A stretch of 14,689 nt of DNA from Bacteroidales bacterium (GTDB lineage Bacteria > Bacteroidota > Bacteroidia > Bacteroidales > UBA4181), in contig JAQVSH010000024.1 in assembly GCA_028700615.1 (NCBI GenBank), positions 1 to 14,689 of the forward strand. The letters are read 5' to 3'. Numbering within the stretch: position 1 is the stretch's first letter; every line of letters begins with the position of its first letter. Both the position numbers and the translations under genes were made by a program. Shown piece after piece: positions 1-6,569 of this stretch. The notes below the pieces were generated by a model. That model was not told the origin of the DNA. It ran no database searches and saw only the letters and a program-made list of their open reading frames with translations.

Positions 1-247
1 CAAGATATTTTTTGGACACATCCTGCCCGATCACGTATTGATCCAAGAACTCTTTCATCTCAAGCGGTTTACGAAGCTTAAGTTTTTTGAGGTCCGGCGT
101 ACTTTTTTTTCGTATTTCTTCCGACAGGATGGTGTGGGCGCGATCCACACACTCATCACATATATGACCGGAGATCCCCGAAAACAAGAGATTCACCTGA
201 TTACGGGGTCTTCCGCAAAAAGAACAATTGTCTGTCTTAGCCGCCAT
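1..247 (-). CDS. clpX: ATP-dependent Clp protease ATP-binding subunit ClpX (N-terminal part, cut by window edge)
   Basis: ClpX is the AAA+ unfoldase that recognises tagged or damaged cytoplasmic proteins and threads them into ClpP. Only the first 82 codons are here; the gene continues past the left edge. I read it directly from the minus strand, starting at the ATG at 247. The zinc-binding domain is clear: C8-x2-C11 and C30-x2-C33, in the contexts NCSFCGR and HICDECV. It is followed by the start of the AAA+ module, with the LDQYVIGQ motif around residues 69-76 that lies just ahead of the Walker A motif in ClpX. The start codon lies 2 nt after the clpP stop codon, so the two are almost certainly co-transcribed and probably translationally coupled. 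The P-loop and the rest of the ATPase lie outside the window. Confidence 0.95.
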   Translation of the reverse strand, partial: MAAKTDNCSFCGRPRNQVNLLFSGISGHICDECVDRAHTILSEEIRKKSTPDLKKLKLRKPLEMKEFLDQYVIGQDVSKKYL

Positions 248-249
248 CT

Positions 250-924
250 TTATTTCTGTCTGGACAAAACCTCATCAATCATACCGTATTCCAGCGCCTC
301 GGCGGAAGTCATCCAATAATCACGGTCAGAATCTTTCTCCACCTTGTCATATGGATTTCCCGTATGCTCAGCAATAATAGAATACAATTCTTTTTTGGAT
401 TTCTGAATTTCACGCAGGCTGATCTCCATTTCCGAAACCTGACCCTGAGTGCCTCCCATCGGCTGATGAATCATAATCCGGGAATGTTTCAGTGCAGAAC
501 GTTTCCCCTTCGCCCCGGCGCATAACAAAACAGCTCCCATGGAAGCAGCCATACCCGTGCAAATGGTTCCGACATCGGAACTGATAAACTGCATGGTATC
601 ATAAATAGCCAGCCCTGCATATACAGACCCTCCCGGAGTATTGAAATAGATCTGAATATCTTTCTGAGAATCCACAGAGTCCAGGAAAAGCAACTGAGCC
701 TGAATTACACTTGAGGTATAATCATCAATGGCAGTTCCCAAAAAAATGATACGATCCATCATCAATCTGGAAAAAACATCCATGGTAGCCACATTCATGC
801 GACGCTCCTCTATAATATAAGGAGTCATGGAATCATTAAGGGTCGAAGTAACCTCATGAAGCACCATACTGTTCAACCCGACATGCTTTGTAGCAAACTT
901 CTGAAATTCTGATTGTATATTCAT
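250..924 (-). CDS. clpP: ATP-dependent Clp protease proteolytic subunit ClpP
   Basis: This is the serine peptidase that forms the tetradecameric degradation chamber used with ClpX. At 224 residues it is slightly longer than E. coli ClpP, because of an N-terminal stretch of about 30 residues before the conserved core. The catalytic triad is visible: Ser128 in GMAASMGA, His153 in MIHQP and Asp202 in DSDRD. The His-Asp spacing of 49 residues is the same as in E. coli ClpP. The oxyanion/substrate-strand motif NTPGGSVYAG is at 95-104. The gene sits between tig (21-nt gap) and clpX (2-nt gap), the usual tig-clpP-clpX order. No Shine-Dalgarno sequence is obvious, as is normal in Bacteroidota. Propeptide processing cannot be judged from sequence. 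Confidence 0.97.
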   Translation of the reverse strand: MNIQSEFQKFATKHVGLNSMVLHEVTSTLNDSMTPYIIEERRMNVATMDVFSRLMMDRIIFLGTAIDDYTSSVIQAQLLFLDSVDSQKDIQIYFNTPGGSVYAGLAIYDTMQFISSDVGTICTGMAASMGAVLLCAGAKGKRSALKHSRIMIHQPMGGTQGQVSEMEISLREIQKSKKELYSIIAEHTGNPYDKVEKDSDRDYWMTSAEALEYGMIDEVLSRQK

Positions 925-945
925 AGAGGGTATCTTATTAGGCGT

Positions 946-2310
946 TTATTCTTCCGTTTCCAGGAGCTTATTGAAATCTTCTCCTGAAATACTCTTTTCC
1001 TTCAAAGTAACCTGTTCGCGGACAACCGTTAACACTTTGTCCTCGTAAAGCCTTTCATATAATTTTTTGGCCTCATCCTCACGTGATAACATCCCCTTGG
1101 CATATTCGAGAAGATGCTCTTCGGGAACATTAAAAATTCCGTACTGGCGATATTGCATCAAAGCAGTATGTTTGGCAAAATCCAGCACTTCCTCTTCACT
1201 CACCTTTACTTCAAATTGTTTGATAATCTTATTCTGAATCAATTGCCATTTGAGATCTCTTTCAAACAGAGGGAAGTCTTTCTCAATGTCTTCCTTTGAG
1301 AATTTACCCTGATTGGCGGCAAAAAGCCAGCGTTTGAGAAAATCGGCAGGCAATTCTGCAGTAAACATATCCAGTAATTGCTTTTTAGCATCCAGACGGA
1401 ACTTATAAATACTTTCGTTCTTCAGGTTGGATTCCTGTTCTTCTTCAAGTTTTTTATGAAACTCTTCTTCAGAATTCACCACCCCTTCTCCGTATATTTT
1501 GTCAAACAATTCCTGATTCACCTCTGCACTGCGGAAACGGGAAATCGAGGTAATGGTAAAACTAAATGAGGAGGGATTCAGTTCAGCCACTTTGTCTTTG
1601 TTAATACGCAACATGGAGGCTATTTCAGAATCATTCGGGAACGCGGTTTTCACGTCCAGTACCACAACATCCGAAACTTTCAGCCCGGTGAACAGCGCTT
1701 TGGATTGATCATCCTTGACAAATTCAAGATAAATGGCAGTATCTTCGGCGGAAACGCCTCCTTCCAATACCTGACCCTCAGCATCCAGCTGTACAAAATT
1801 TCCGCGAACCATTTCCTTCCCGTCTTCTACAACATCACAGGAAACAAAAGCTCCATATCTTCGGGTATACTGTTCAACGTATTGATCCAGATCCTTTTCT
1901 TCGGGTTTAATCTGATAGGAAACCATGGAGATATCTTTCCCCAATTCAATAGCCGGTTCGGGAGCCAGTCCCAGATCAAAAGAAAACTCATATTCGGAAT
2001 CCTGATCAAAATCTACCGGAGCTTGTTTTTCAGAAGGGATAGGTTCTCCCAGAATATTAAGCTTTTCATCCTCTATAAATTTTCCGAGAGACTCGGAAAC
2101 CAATTTATTGACTTCATCTACCAGAGTATATTTTCCGTACATTTTCCGGATTAATCCTTCCGGAACATGTCCCACACGGAACCCGTCAACGCGGGCCGTT
2201 CTTTTGTATTTTTTAAGAACCTCATTCACTCTCGGCTCATAATCCTCTCTGGTAATTTTCACTTTTACGACTGCGTTTAACGCGTCCACTTGCTCTTTTG
2301 TAACGTTCAT
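946..2310 (-). CDS. tig: Trigger factor (ribosome-associated chaperone)
   Basis: Trigger factor binds at the ribosomal exit tunnel and shields nascent chains. The 454-residue length fits the family. The N-terminal ribosome-binding domain carries the signature GFRVGHVP at residues 43-50, the same numbering as G43-F44-R45 in E. coli, which supports the start at 2310. Residues about 155-265 fall where the FKBP-type prolyl isomerase domain normally sits, but the family's active-site region (GxGxxIPGFE-like) is replaced by unrelated sequence, so isomerase activity is doubtful. Residues 115-150 and about 270-454 form the charged, helical C-terminal chaperone domain. This is the first gene of tig-clpP-clpX. 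A Bacteroidetes-type promoter lies about 105 nt upstream, and a 15-codon ORF ends on the start codon (see separate entries). Confidence 0.95.
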   Translation of the reverse strand: MNVTKEQVDALNAVVKVKITREDYEPRVNEVLKKYKRTARVDGFRVGHVPEGLIRKMYGKYTLVDEVNKLVSESLGKFIEDEKLNILGEPIPSEKQAPVDFDQDSEYEFSFDLGLAPEPAIELGKDISMVSYQIKPEEKDLDQYVEQYTRRYGAFVSCDVVEDGKEMVRGNFVQLDAEGQVLEGGVSAEDTAIYLEFVKDDQSKALFTGLKVSDVVVLDVKTAFPNDSEIASMLRINKDKVAELNPSSFSFTITSISRFRSAEVNQELFDKIYGEGVVNSEEEFHKKLEEEQESNLKNESIYKFRLDAKKQLLDMFTAELPADFLKRWLFAANQGKFSKEDIEKDFPLFERDLKWQLIQNKIIKQFEVKVSEEEVLDFAKHTALMQYRQYGIFNVPEEHLLEYAKGMLSREDEAKKLYERLYEDKVLTVVREQVTLKEKSISGEDFNKLLETEE

Positions 2311-2354
2311 CTGGTTTTTATTTTACATGTATCAAAAATCCTTTCCGATATCAT
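2307..2354 (-). other. Possible 15-codon upstream ORF whose stop overlaps the tig start
   Basis: In the tig leader an ATG at 2354-2352 opens a 15-codon frame (peptide MISERIFDTCKIKTR). It ends with TGA at 2309-2307. The TGA overlaps the tig ATG in an ATGA arrangement, in a different frame from tig. Such overlaps are typical of translational coupling. A purine-rich GGAAAGG lies inside the frame. So short a frame can easily arise by chance, and no family is recognised, so this is a candidate leader peptide rather than a called gene. Confidence 0.25.
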
Positions 2355-2416
2355 TCACGGGGTCATAATCCGGAACCAACAAGTATACAAACAATTATAC
2401 TGATAGAAAAACACCG

Positions 2417-2446
2417 CAAAGGTAATAAAAAAACGCAGGCTACAAA
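2417..2446 (-). promoter_or_regulatory. Bacteroidetes-type promoter for tig-clpP-clpX
   Basis: Reading the minus strand, a -33 element TTTG (2446-2443) is followed after 18 nt by TACCTTTG (2424-2417), a full match to the TAnnTTTG -7 consensus described for Bacteroides. Transcription would start near 2411, giving a leader of about 100 nt before tig. The -33 element and part of the spacer overlap the last codons and TAG stop of the phosphorylase gene. The clp cluster can therefore be transcribed independently of the trpS-lpxK-punA run, although read-through is also possible. Confidence 0.65.
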
Positions 2447-3252
2447 CCACGCAGAACCGCTTTCAACAATGCAGCAAGGTTTTTCCCGGCCTTACCGGCA
2501 ACATGCAGTACATCAACATGAGAAGTGGCTGAAAACTTTCCGGGAAAGGCCTGGTTTGTAATGACCGAGACAGCAAAACATCGGAGACCGGCATGACGGG
2601 CTGCAATCACCTCAGGAACGGTAGACATCCCGATCATATCCCCGCCCAAAATACGATAGGCCTGATATTCTGCAGGGGTTTCAAACGAAGGTCCGGTTAA
2701 TCCGACATAACATCCCGTGTGAAAAGGAATTCCCAAAACAACCGCCGCATCCTCCGCAATTCGGATCAATTCCTTGTCATAAGCCGCACTCATATCGGGG
2801 AAACGAGGTCCTATTTCATCCAGATTTTTCCCGATCAAAGGATTTGGCAAAAAATTTAAATGATCTTTCAGCGCCACCAGATCTCCCACCTGAAAATCAG
2901 GATTCACCCCCCCGGCGGCATTTGTAATCAATAGCGTCTTTACGCCAAGCCGGCTCAGCACCCGTACAGGAAATACGACCTCTGTCATGCTGTAGCCTTC
3001 ATAGTAATGAAACCGCCCCGACATGATAATGACCGCACGATCTTCCAGCATTCCGAACAGCAATTCTCCGGAATGTCCTGCGACGGTTGAAACCGGAAAA
3101 TTTGGAATATCCCTGTAGGATAACCGTTGAACCAGTTTAAACCCATTAAATGTTTCCCCCAATCCGGACCCCAGAATAATGGCATATTCTGATCTAAATC
3201 CCGGGACTGCTTTTTCTATGAAGCAGGTTGTTTCTTTGATTTTTTTGAACAT
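2440..3252 (-). CDS. punA: Purine nucleoside phosphorylase, trimeric (family 2) type
   Basis: The enzyme cleaves inosine or guanosine with phosphate to give the free base and ribose-1-phosphate, in cytoplasmic purine salvage. With the start at 3252 it has 270 residues, normal for trimeric PNPs. An upstream ATG at 3300 would add 16 residues deep inside lpxK; I prefer 3252 because MFKKIKET is how these proteins usually begin. Visible motifs are the phosphate loop GSGLG (28-32), MSGRFHYYEGY, the GPSFET segment with Glu191, GMSTVPE, and Asn233 in SVITNQ. Glu191 and Asn233 correspond to Glu201 and Asn243 of human PNP, with identical 42-residue spacing, which suggests 6-oxopurine preference. The first 59 nt overlap the 3' end of lpxK in another frame, so it is co-transcribed with lpxK. 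Confidence 0.93.
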   Translation of the reverse strand: MFKKIKETTCFIEKAVPGFRSEYAIILGSGLGETFNGFKLVQRLSYRDIPNFPVSTVAGHSGELLFGMLEDRAVIIMSGRFHYYEGYSMTEVVFPVRVLSRLGVKTLLITNAAGGVNPDFQVGDLVALKDHLNFLPNPLIGKNLDEIGPRFPDMSAAYDKELIRIAEDAAVVLGIPFHTGCYVGLTGPSFETPAEYQAYRILGGDMIGMSTVPEVIAARHAGLRCFAVSVITNQAFPGKFSATSHVDVLHVAGKAGKNLAALLKAVLRGL

Positions 3253-4324
3253 AACCAAGAATCTTCTGATCAAACAATTCTTTATCTCCCTCATTAACAA
3301 AAGTAAACGCTACCGGCACATAAAACCAGGATTGCGGATTGGAAATCAGGGACTGCTGTTCCCTGATTTTCACGGCATCTTTTTCGGTAGTAATCACCAT
3401 TCCGGATGAAGTTTCTGTTTTTGAAAGTCTTTTCTCAATTTCGGCAATATCTTTGGCACGATACCCATAATGATCAGCATACCTCATGACCTCGTTCTTC
3501 GGAAACATGGCCTGAAGGGTTCGTTCAAAAGGTTCGGGATTGGCAATACCGGAGACCAGAATAACTTTAGGAGGATTCTCCACTCCCGAAAAGTCAGGGG
3601 CAAATACGATCGAATGCGGAAAAACAGGCTTCAGCGCTCCATAAGAAAAAGAAGTGAAAAAAATAGCCTGATAGGGCCTTGGGGCAATACGTTTTTTCAG
3701 TAATCGCTGATCTAAAGGAGAAATATTTAGCGGACACTTGGTTACCACGATCACATCGGCTCTATATTTTTCGCGTTCAGGCTCCCGTAAATTTCCTAAA
3801 GGAAGTAATTCATCTTCATCCAAAAGACGATGATAATCGATCAACAGAATATTTACATCGCGGGCAATATATCGATGTTGATAGGCGTCATCCAACAGCG
3901 CCATATCCAATCCGCCGGCTGCACTGTCCAGCGCCTTCATTCCCTTATTCCGGTCAGCACACGCGGCCACAAATACGTCCGGGAATTTTCCGTATATCTG
4001 GAATAACTCATCTCCCAATATCGCGGTACCCATTCCGGATTGCGCCATAACAAACCCGGAACTTTGCCGGCCATAACCACGGCTCAGAATACCCACTTTA
4101 TATTGATCCTTAAACAAACCCGCCAGATATTCCACCATAGGAGTCTTGCCGGTCCCTCCCACCGTAATATTTCCAACCGATATCACCGGAAATGGAAATT
4201 CCTGTTGCTTAAGGATATTCCAGTCAAAAAGCAGATTTCTTACCCTAATGACCGCTCCGTACAACAAACTCAAAGGATACGCAATGCCTTGAAAAAATAT
4301 ATTTTTATTTCCTGAAAGTTTCAT
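3194..4324 (-). CDS. lpxK: Tetraacyldisaccharide 4'-kinase LpxK
   Basis: LpxK is the membrane-associated kinase that phosphorylates the 4' position of the tetraacyl disaccharide 1-phosphate to make lipid IVA in lipid A synthesis. The protein has 376 residues, towards the long end of the family. Its N-terminal hydrophobic helix (about 10-32, FFQGIAYPLSLLYGAVI) is the usual membrane anchor. The P-loop GNITVGGTGKTP is at 51-62, followed by the family motifs SRGYGR and LLDDAYQHR, and a C-terminal TTEKDAVKI. The start overlaps the last 20 nt of the CPBP gene. The end overlaps the first 59 nt of punA, and the extreme C-terminal tail (HRKSSPGI) is coded entirely within that overlap. Its presence implies an outer membrane with lipid A. 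Confidence 0.95.
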   Translation of the reverse strand: MKLSGNKNIFFQGIAYPLSLLYGAVIRVRNLLFDWNILKQQEFPFPVISVGNITVGGTGKTPMVEYLAGLFKDQYKVGILSRGYGRQSSGFVMAQSGMGTAILGDELFQIYGKFPDVFVAACADRNKGMKALDSAAGGLDMALLDDAYQHRYIARDVNILLIDYHRLLDEDELLPLGNLREPEREKYRADVIVVTKCPLNISPLDQRLLKKRIAPRPYQAIFFTSFSYGALKPVFPHSIVFAPDFSGVENPPKVILVSGIANPEPFERTLQAMFPKNEVMRYADHYGYRAKDIAEIEKRLSKTETSSGMVITTEKDAVKIREQQSLISNPQSWFYVPVAFTFVNEGDKELFDQKILGYVQKNQRNNLLHRKSSPGI

Positions 4325-5123
4325 GACTTAAATGTTTTTTCTCAGACAACATTTTAAAACTCAACAGAAAAATACAGACAGAAGCAATACAAACCAGCAA
4401 ATAAACCGATCCGCCAGGCATAAGATCTTTAAACGAGGCACTGTCATTCCCGGTATACCAGGTAAGTGCATAGGCCAATCCGTTATTTATAAAATGCATC
4501 CACACAGGAAGCCAGAGCGATCCGGACTTCCAGTATAACCAACCCATAAGCAGCCCGACAAGAAAACCGGGTATTGCCTGCCAGGGATTTAAATGCATCA
4601 GGGCAAAAAAGAAAGAAGACCAAAAAATAGCTTTTGCGGGAGACATATTTTTTAATAAGCCGTCCAGAATAATCCCCCGGCAAAGCATCTCTTCAAGAAA
4701 AGCGGCAAGAAAAGTCACCGTAATAAAAGAAGGCAGGTCCATCTGCATCATAGAGGCATAAAGCCGCTCAAACCATTCGGGAGCAGGAGGCATCCAGCCT
4801 GAAAAAGCATCCAGGAGAATACCCGAAGCCAACGTCATCAGGGTCACCATCAAAAGATCCGAACCCCGGGGTCGAAAAAAGGCAAAGCGGAAAGCCCCTT
4901 CCTCCTTTTTTTTCCAGACAAAAACCACCCATACCAAACAACCCATTGAGCCGGCATATCCCAAAAGATTAATCCAGCTCAGAGAAAGATATGGAGTCAA
5001 TAATCCGAGGAAAAAACCAAAAACAAGAGAGAACGAGATAAAAAGTAAAAAGATAATCCATAAACCGGATAACCGGGGGTAACCCCGGGAGAAAGATATG
5101 GAAGAATCTTCGCTTTCATCCAT
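4305..5123 (-). CDS. CPBP family intramembrane metalloprotease (Abi/CAAX protease-like)
   Basis: This is a 272-residue polytopic membrane protein of the CPBP family (PF02517; CAAX proteases and bacteriocin-processing enzymes). All three catalytic motifs are present: E144-E145-x3-R149 (EEMLCR), F173-x3-H177 (FALMH) and H210-x3-N214 (HFINN). An active glutamate/histidine metalloprotease is therefore plausible. Hydrophobic segments are visible around 20-42, 50-70, 88-107, 130-143, 165-178 and 183-208, plus a C-terminal helix at about 232-255. The substrate is unknown; bacterial members have been tied to bacteriocin self-immunity or peptide maturation. No bacteriocin or peptide gene is next to it. 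It starts 2 nt after trpS ends and overlaps lpxK by 20 nt, so it is embedded in a housekeeping operon. Confidence 0.9.
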   Translation of the reverse strand: MDESEDSSISFSRGYPRLSGLWIIFLLFISFSLVFGFFLGLLTPYLSLSWINLLGYAGSMGCLVWVVFVWKKKEEGAFRFAFFRPRGSDLLMVTLMTLASGILLDAFSGWMPPAPEWFERLYASMMQMDLPSFITVTFLAAFLEEMLCRGIILDGLLKNMSPAKAIFWSSFFFALMHLNPWQAIPGFLVGLLMGWLYWKSGSLWLPVWMHFINNGLAYALTWYTGNDSASFKDLMPGGSVYLLVCIASVCIFLLSFKMLSEKKHLSHETFRK

Positions 5124-5125
5124 GC

Positions 5126-6121
5126 TCAGAAACTTTTAAATCCAATAATATTTCTCACCTCAGCGATGGTCTTCGCCGCGCTTTCACGGGCTTTGTCCCT
5201 TCCTTCAGAAGAAACTTTTTTCAAATACGCATCATCGGACAACAGAGATTTAATACGATCCCTGAAAGGAGCCGTAAAGAGAATCATGTCTTCAGCCAAT
5301 TGTTTTTTCAAATCCCCGTATCGAATGGAACACTGATTATACTGGTCTTCAAAATAATCCAACGTATCTTTCTTAGAAACTAATTTCAATAAATCAAACA
5401 AATTCTCAATGGCTTCAGGTTTGACCTGATGGGGTTCGACAGGACCGCTGTCGGTCACAGCCCGCATCAATTTCTTACGGATCACTTCCGGCTCATCTGC
5501 CAGAAAAACCGCATTCCCCTCTCCTTCTGATTTGCCCATTTTCCCGGAACCGTTCAGACCCGGGACTTTTACCAACTCTTCCCCAAAATTAAAAGCCTGT
5601 GGTTCAGGAAAAAAATCCACGCCATACATCCTGTTAAACCGATTTCCAAAAGTCCGGGTCATTTCCAGATGCTGCTCCTGATCTTTTCCTACAGGAACCT
5701 TGGTGGCGCGATGAATCAGAATATCCGCAGCCATCAGGGTAGGATAAGTTAAAAGACCGGCATTGACATTAGCAGGTTGTTTTCTGATTTTCTCTTTAAA
5801 TGAAGTACAACGTTCCAGCTCCCCGATATAGGCATTCATGTTAAAGAAAAGGTACAACTCAATCGTTTCTGGGACATCACTCTGAATATAAAGGGTCGCT
5901 TTTTCAGGATCAATACCGGCAGCCAGATATTCAGCCAGCACATTTTTTATATTTCCGTGAAGATCTTCAGGAGTCGGGTGGGTGGTCAGGGAGTGATAAT
6001 CGGCAATAAAGAAAAAACAATGGTGCTCATGCTGCATCTTGGTAAAATTTCTCAAAGCGCCAAAATAATTACCCAGATGAAGATGACCGGTGGGCCGGAT
6101 ACCACTTACAACAGTTTCCAT
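5126..6121 (-). CDS. trpS: Tryptophanyl-tRNA synthetase
   Basis: This class I synthetase charges tRNA-Trp. With the start at 6121 (METVVSGIRPTG) it has 331 residues, the normal bacterial length. An ATG four codons upstream (6133) is possible, but METVVSG is the usual beginning in this lineage. The HIGH-type motif is HLGN at residues 15-18, within RPTGHLHLGNY. The second signature reads KMGKS (194-198) instead of KMSKS, with glycine in place of the first serine. Other family motifs are FIADYHSLTTH and the DQEQHLEMTR segment after VPVGK. It is the first gene of the minus-strand run leading into the CPBP protease and lpxK. It is divergent from rbfA across about 90 nt, in which I found no convincing promoter for this strand. 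Confidence 0.96.
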   Translation of the reverse strand: METVVSGIRPTGHLHLGNYFGALRNFTKMQHEHHCFFFIADYHSLTTHPTPEDLHGNIKNVLAEYLAAGIDPEKATLYIQSDVPETIELYLFFNMNAYIGELERCTSFKEKIRKQPANVNAGLLTYPTLMAADILIHRATKVPVGKDQEQHLEMTRTFGNRFNRMYGVDFFPEPQAFNFGEELVKVPGLNGSGKMGKSEGEGNAVFLADEPEVIRKKLMRAVTDSGPVEPHQVKPEAIENLFDLLKLVSKKDTLDYFEDQYNQCSIRYGDLKKQLAEDMILFTAPFRDRIKSLLSDDAYLKKVSSEGRDKARESAAKTIAEVRNIIGFKSF

Positions 6122-6186
6122 AAATTTAAACATTTAAAACTTTTGATTAGAACCCGAAAGATACAAAATGTTTGGGGATTATTGTG

Positions 6187-6194
6187 TAGGTTTG
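6187..6194 (+). promoter_or_regulatory. Possible -7 promoter element for rbfA
   Basis: TAGGTTTG matches the Bacteroidetes -7 consensus TAnnTTTG and lies about 20 nt before the rbfA start. This would give a very short leader. The nearest TTTG upstream (6171-6174) is only 12 nt away, too close for a standard -33 element, so the promoter is incomplete on sequence grounds. Confidence 0.35.
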
Positions 6195-6213
6195 CAGCGA
6201 TAACCCTGAAATG

Positions 6214-6552
6214 ATGGAAAGTACACGCCAAAATAAAGTAGCCCGTTTATTGCAGAAAGACCTCAGCGAAATCTTCCAAAAGGCAGAAAAAGAGATTACC
6301 CAGGGGAAAATGGTTACCGTCACTGTGGTAAGAATGAGTCCGGATTTAAGCGTGGCAAAAATTTATCTGAGCATTTTCCCTTCGGACAATAGTCTCGGTT
6401 TCAAAGAAAACCTCCAGTCTCACGTAAAAGGGATAAGGCTTGAACTCGGCAGAAGAGTCCGTAATCAGTTGAGAATTGTCCCCGAGCTGATTTTCTATAT
6501 TGATGACAGCTTAGAATATGCATCCCGGATTGATCAATTGCTCAATCCCTGA
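6214..6552 (+). CDS. rbfA: Ribosome-binding factor A
   Basis: RbfA is a small KH-like protein that assists late 30S subunit maturation near the 5' end of 16S rRNA. It has 112 residues from the ATG at 6214. A second ATG directly before it at 6211 would add one methionine, but MESTRQNK is the family-like start. Recognisable features are the N-terminal helix (STRQNKVARLLQKDLSEIF), the central strand segment MSPDLSVAKIYLSIFP, and the terminal RIVPELIFYIDDSLEYASRIDQLL, where the PxLxFxxDxSxxxxxxIxxLL pattern is diagnostic. It heads a plus-strand run with the ABC permease gene (17-nt gap) and the t6A synthase gene. Confidence 0.95.
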   Translation: MESTRQNKVARLLQKDLSEIFQKAEKEITQGKMVTVTVVRMSPDLSVAKIYLSIFPSDNSLGFKENLQSHVKGIRLELGRRVRNQLRIVPELIFYIDDSLEYASRIDQLLNP

Positions 6553-6569
6553 AACCTTACCCCTGCAAT

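Noticed and set aside
38..319. 93-codon plus-strand ORF at the left edge
   Set aside because: Antisense to the clpX N-terminus and the clpP end, which have clear zinc-finger and ClpP motifs; no recognisable protein features of its own.
1705..2154. 149-codon plus-strand ORF
   Set aside because: Lies entirely antisense to tig; the hydrophobic Phe/Ile-rich composition is what the complement of a Lys/Glu-rich gene gives.
2341..2378. Possible hairpin TTCCG...CGGAA in the tig leader
   Set aside because: Only 5 bp with a long loop and no U-tract; not better than chance.
3253..3300. Upstream extension of the phosphorylase gene to the ATG at 3300
   Set aside because: Would add 16 residues not typical of PNP and lengthen the lpxK overlap to 107 nt; MFKKIKET at 3252 matches the family start.
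6156..6163. Minus-strand TATCTTTC as a trpS promoter
   Set aside because: One mismatch to TAnnTTTG at the key final G and no -33 TTTG at a usable distance.
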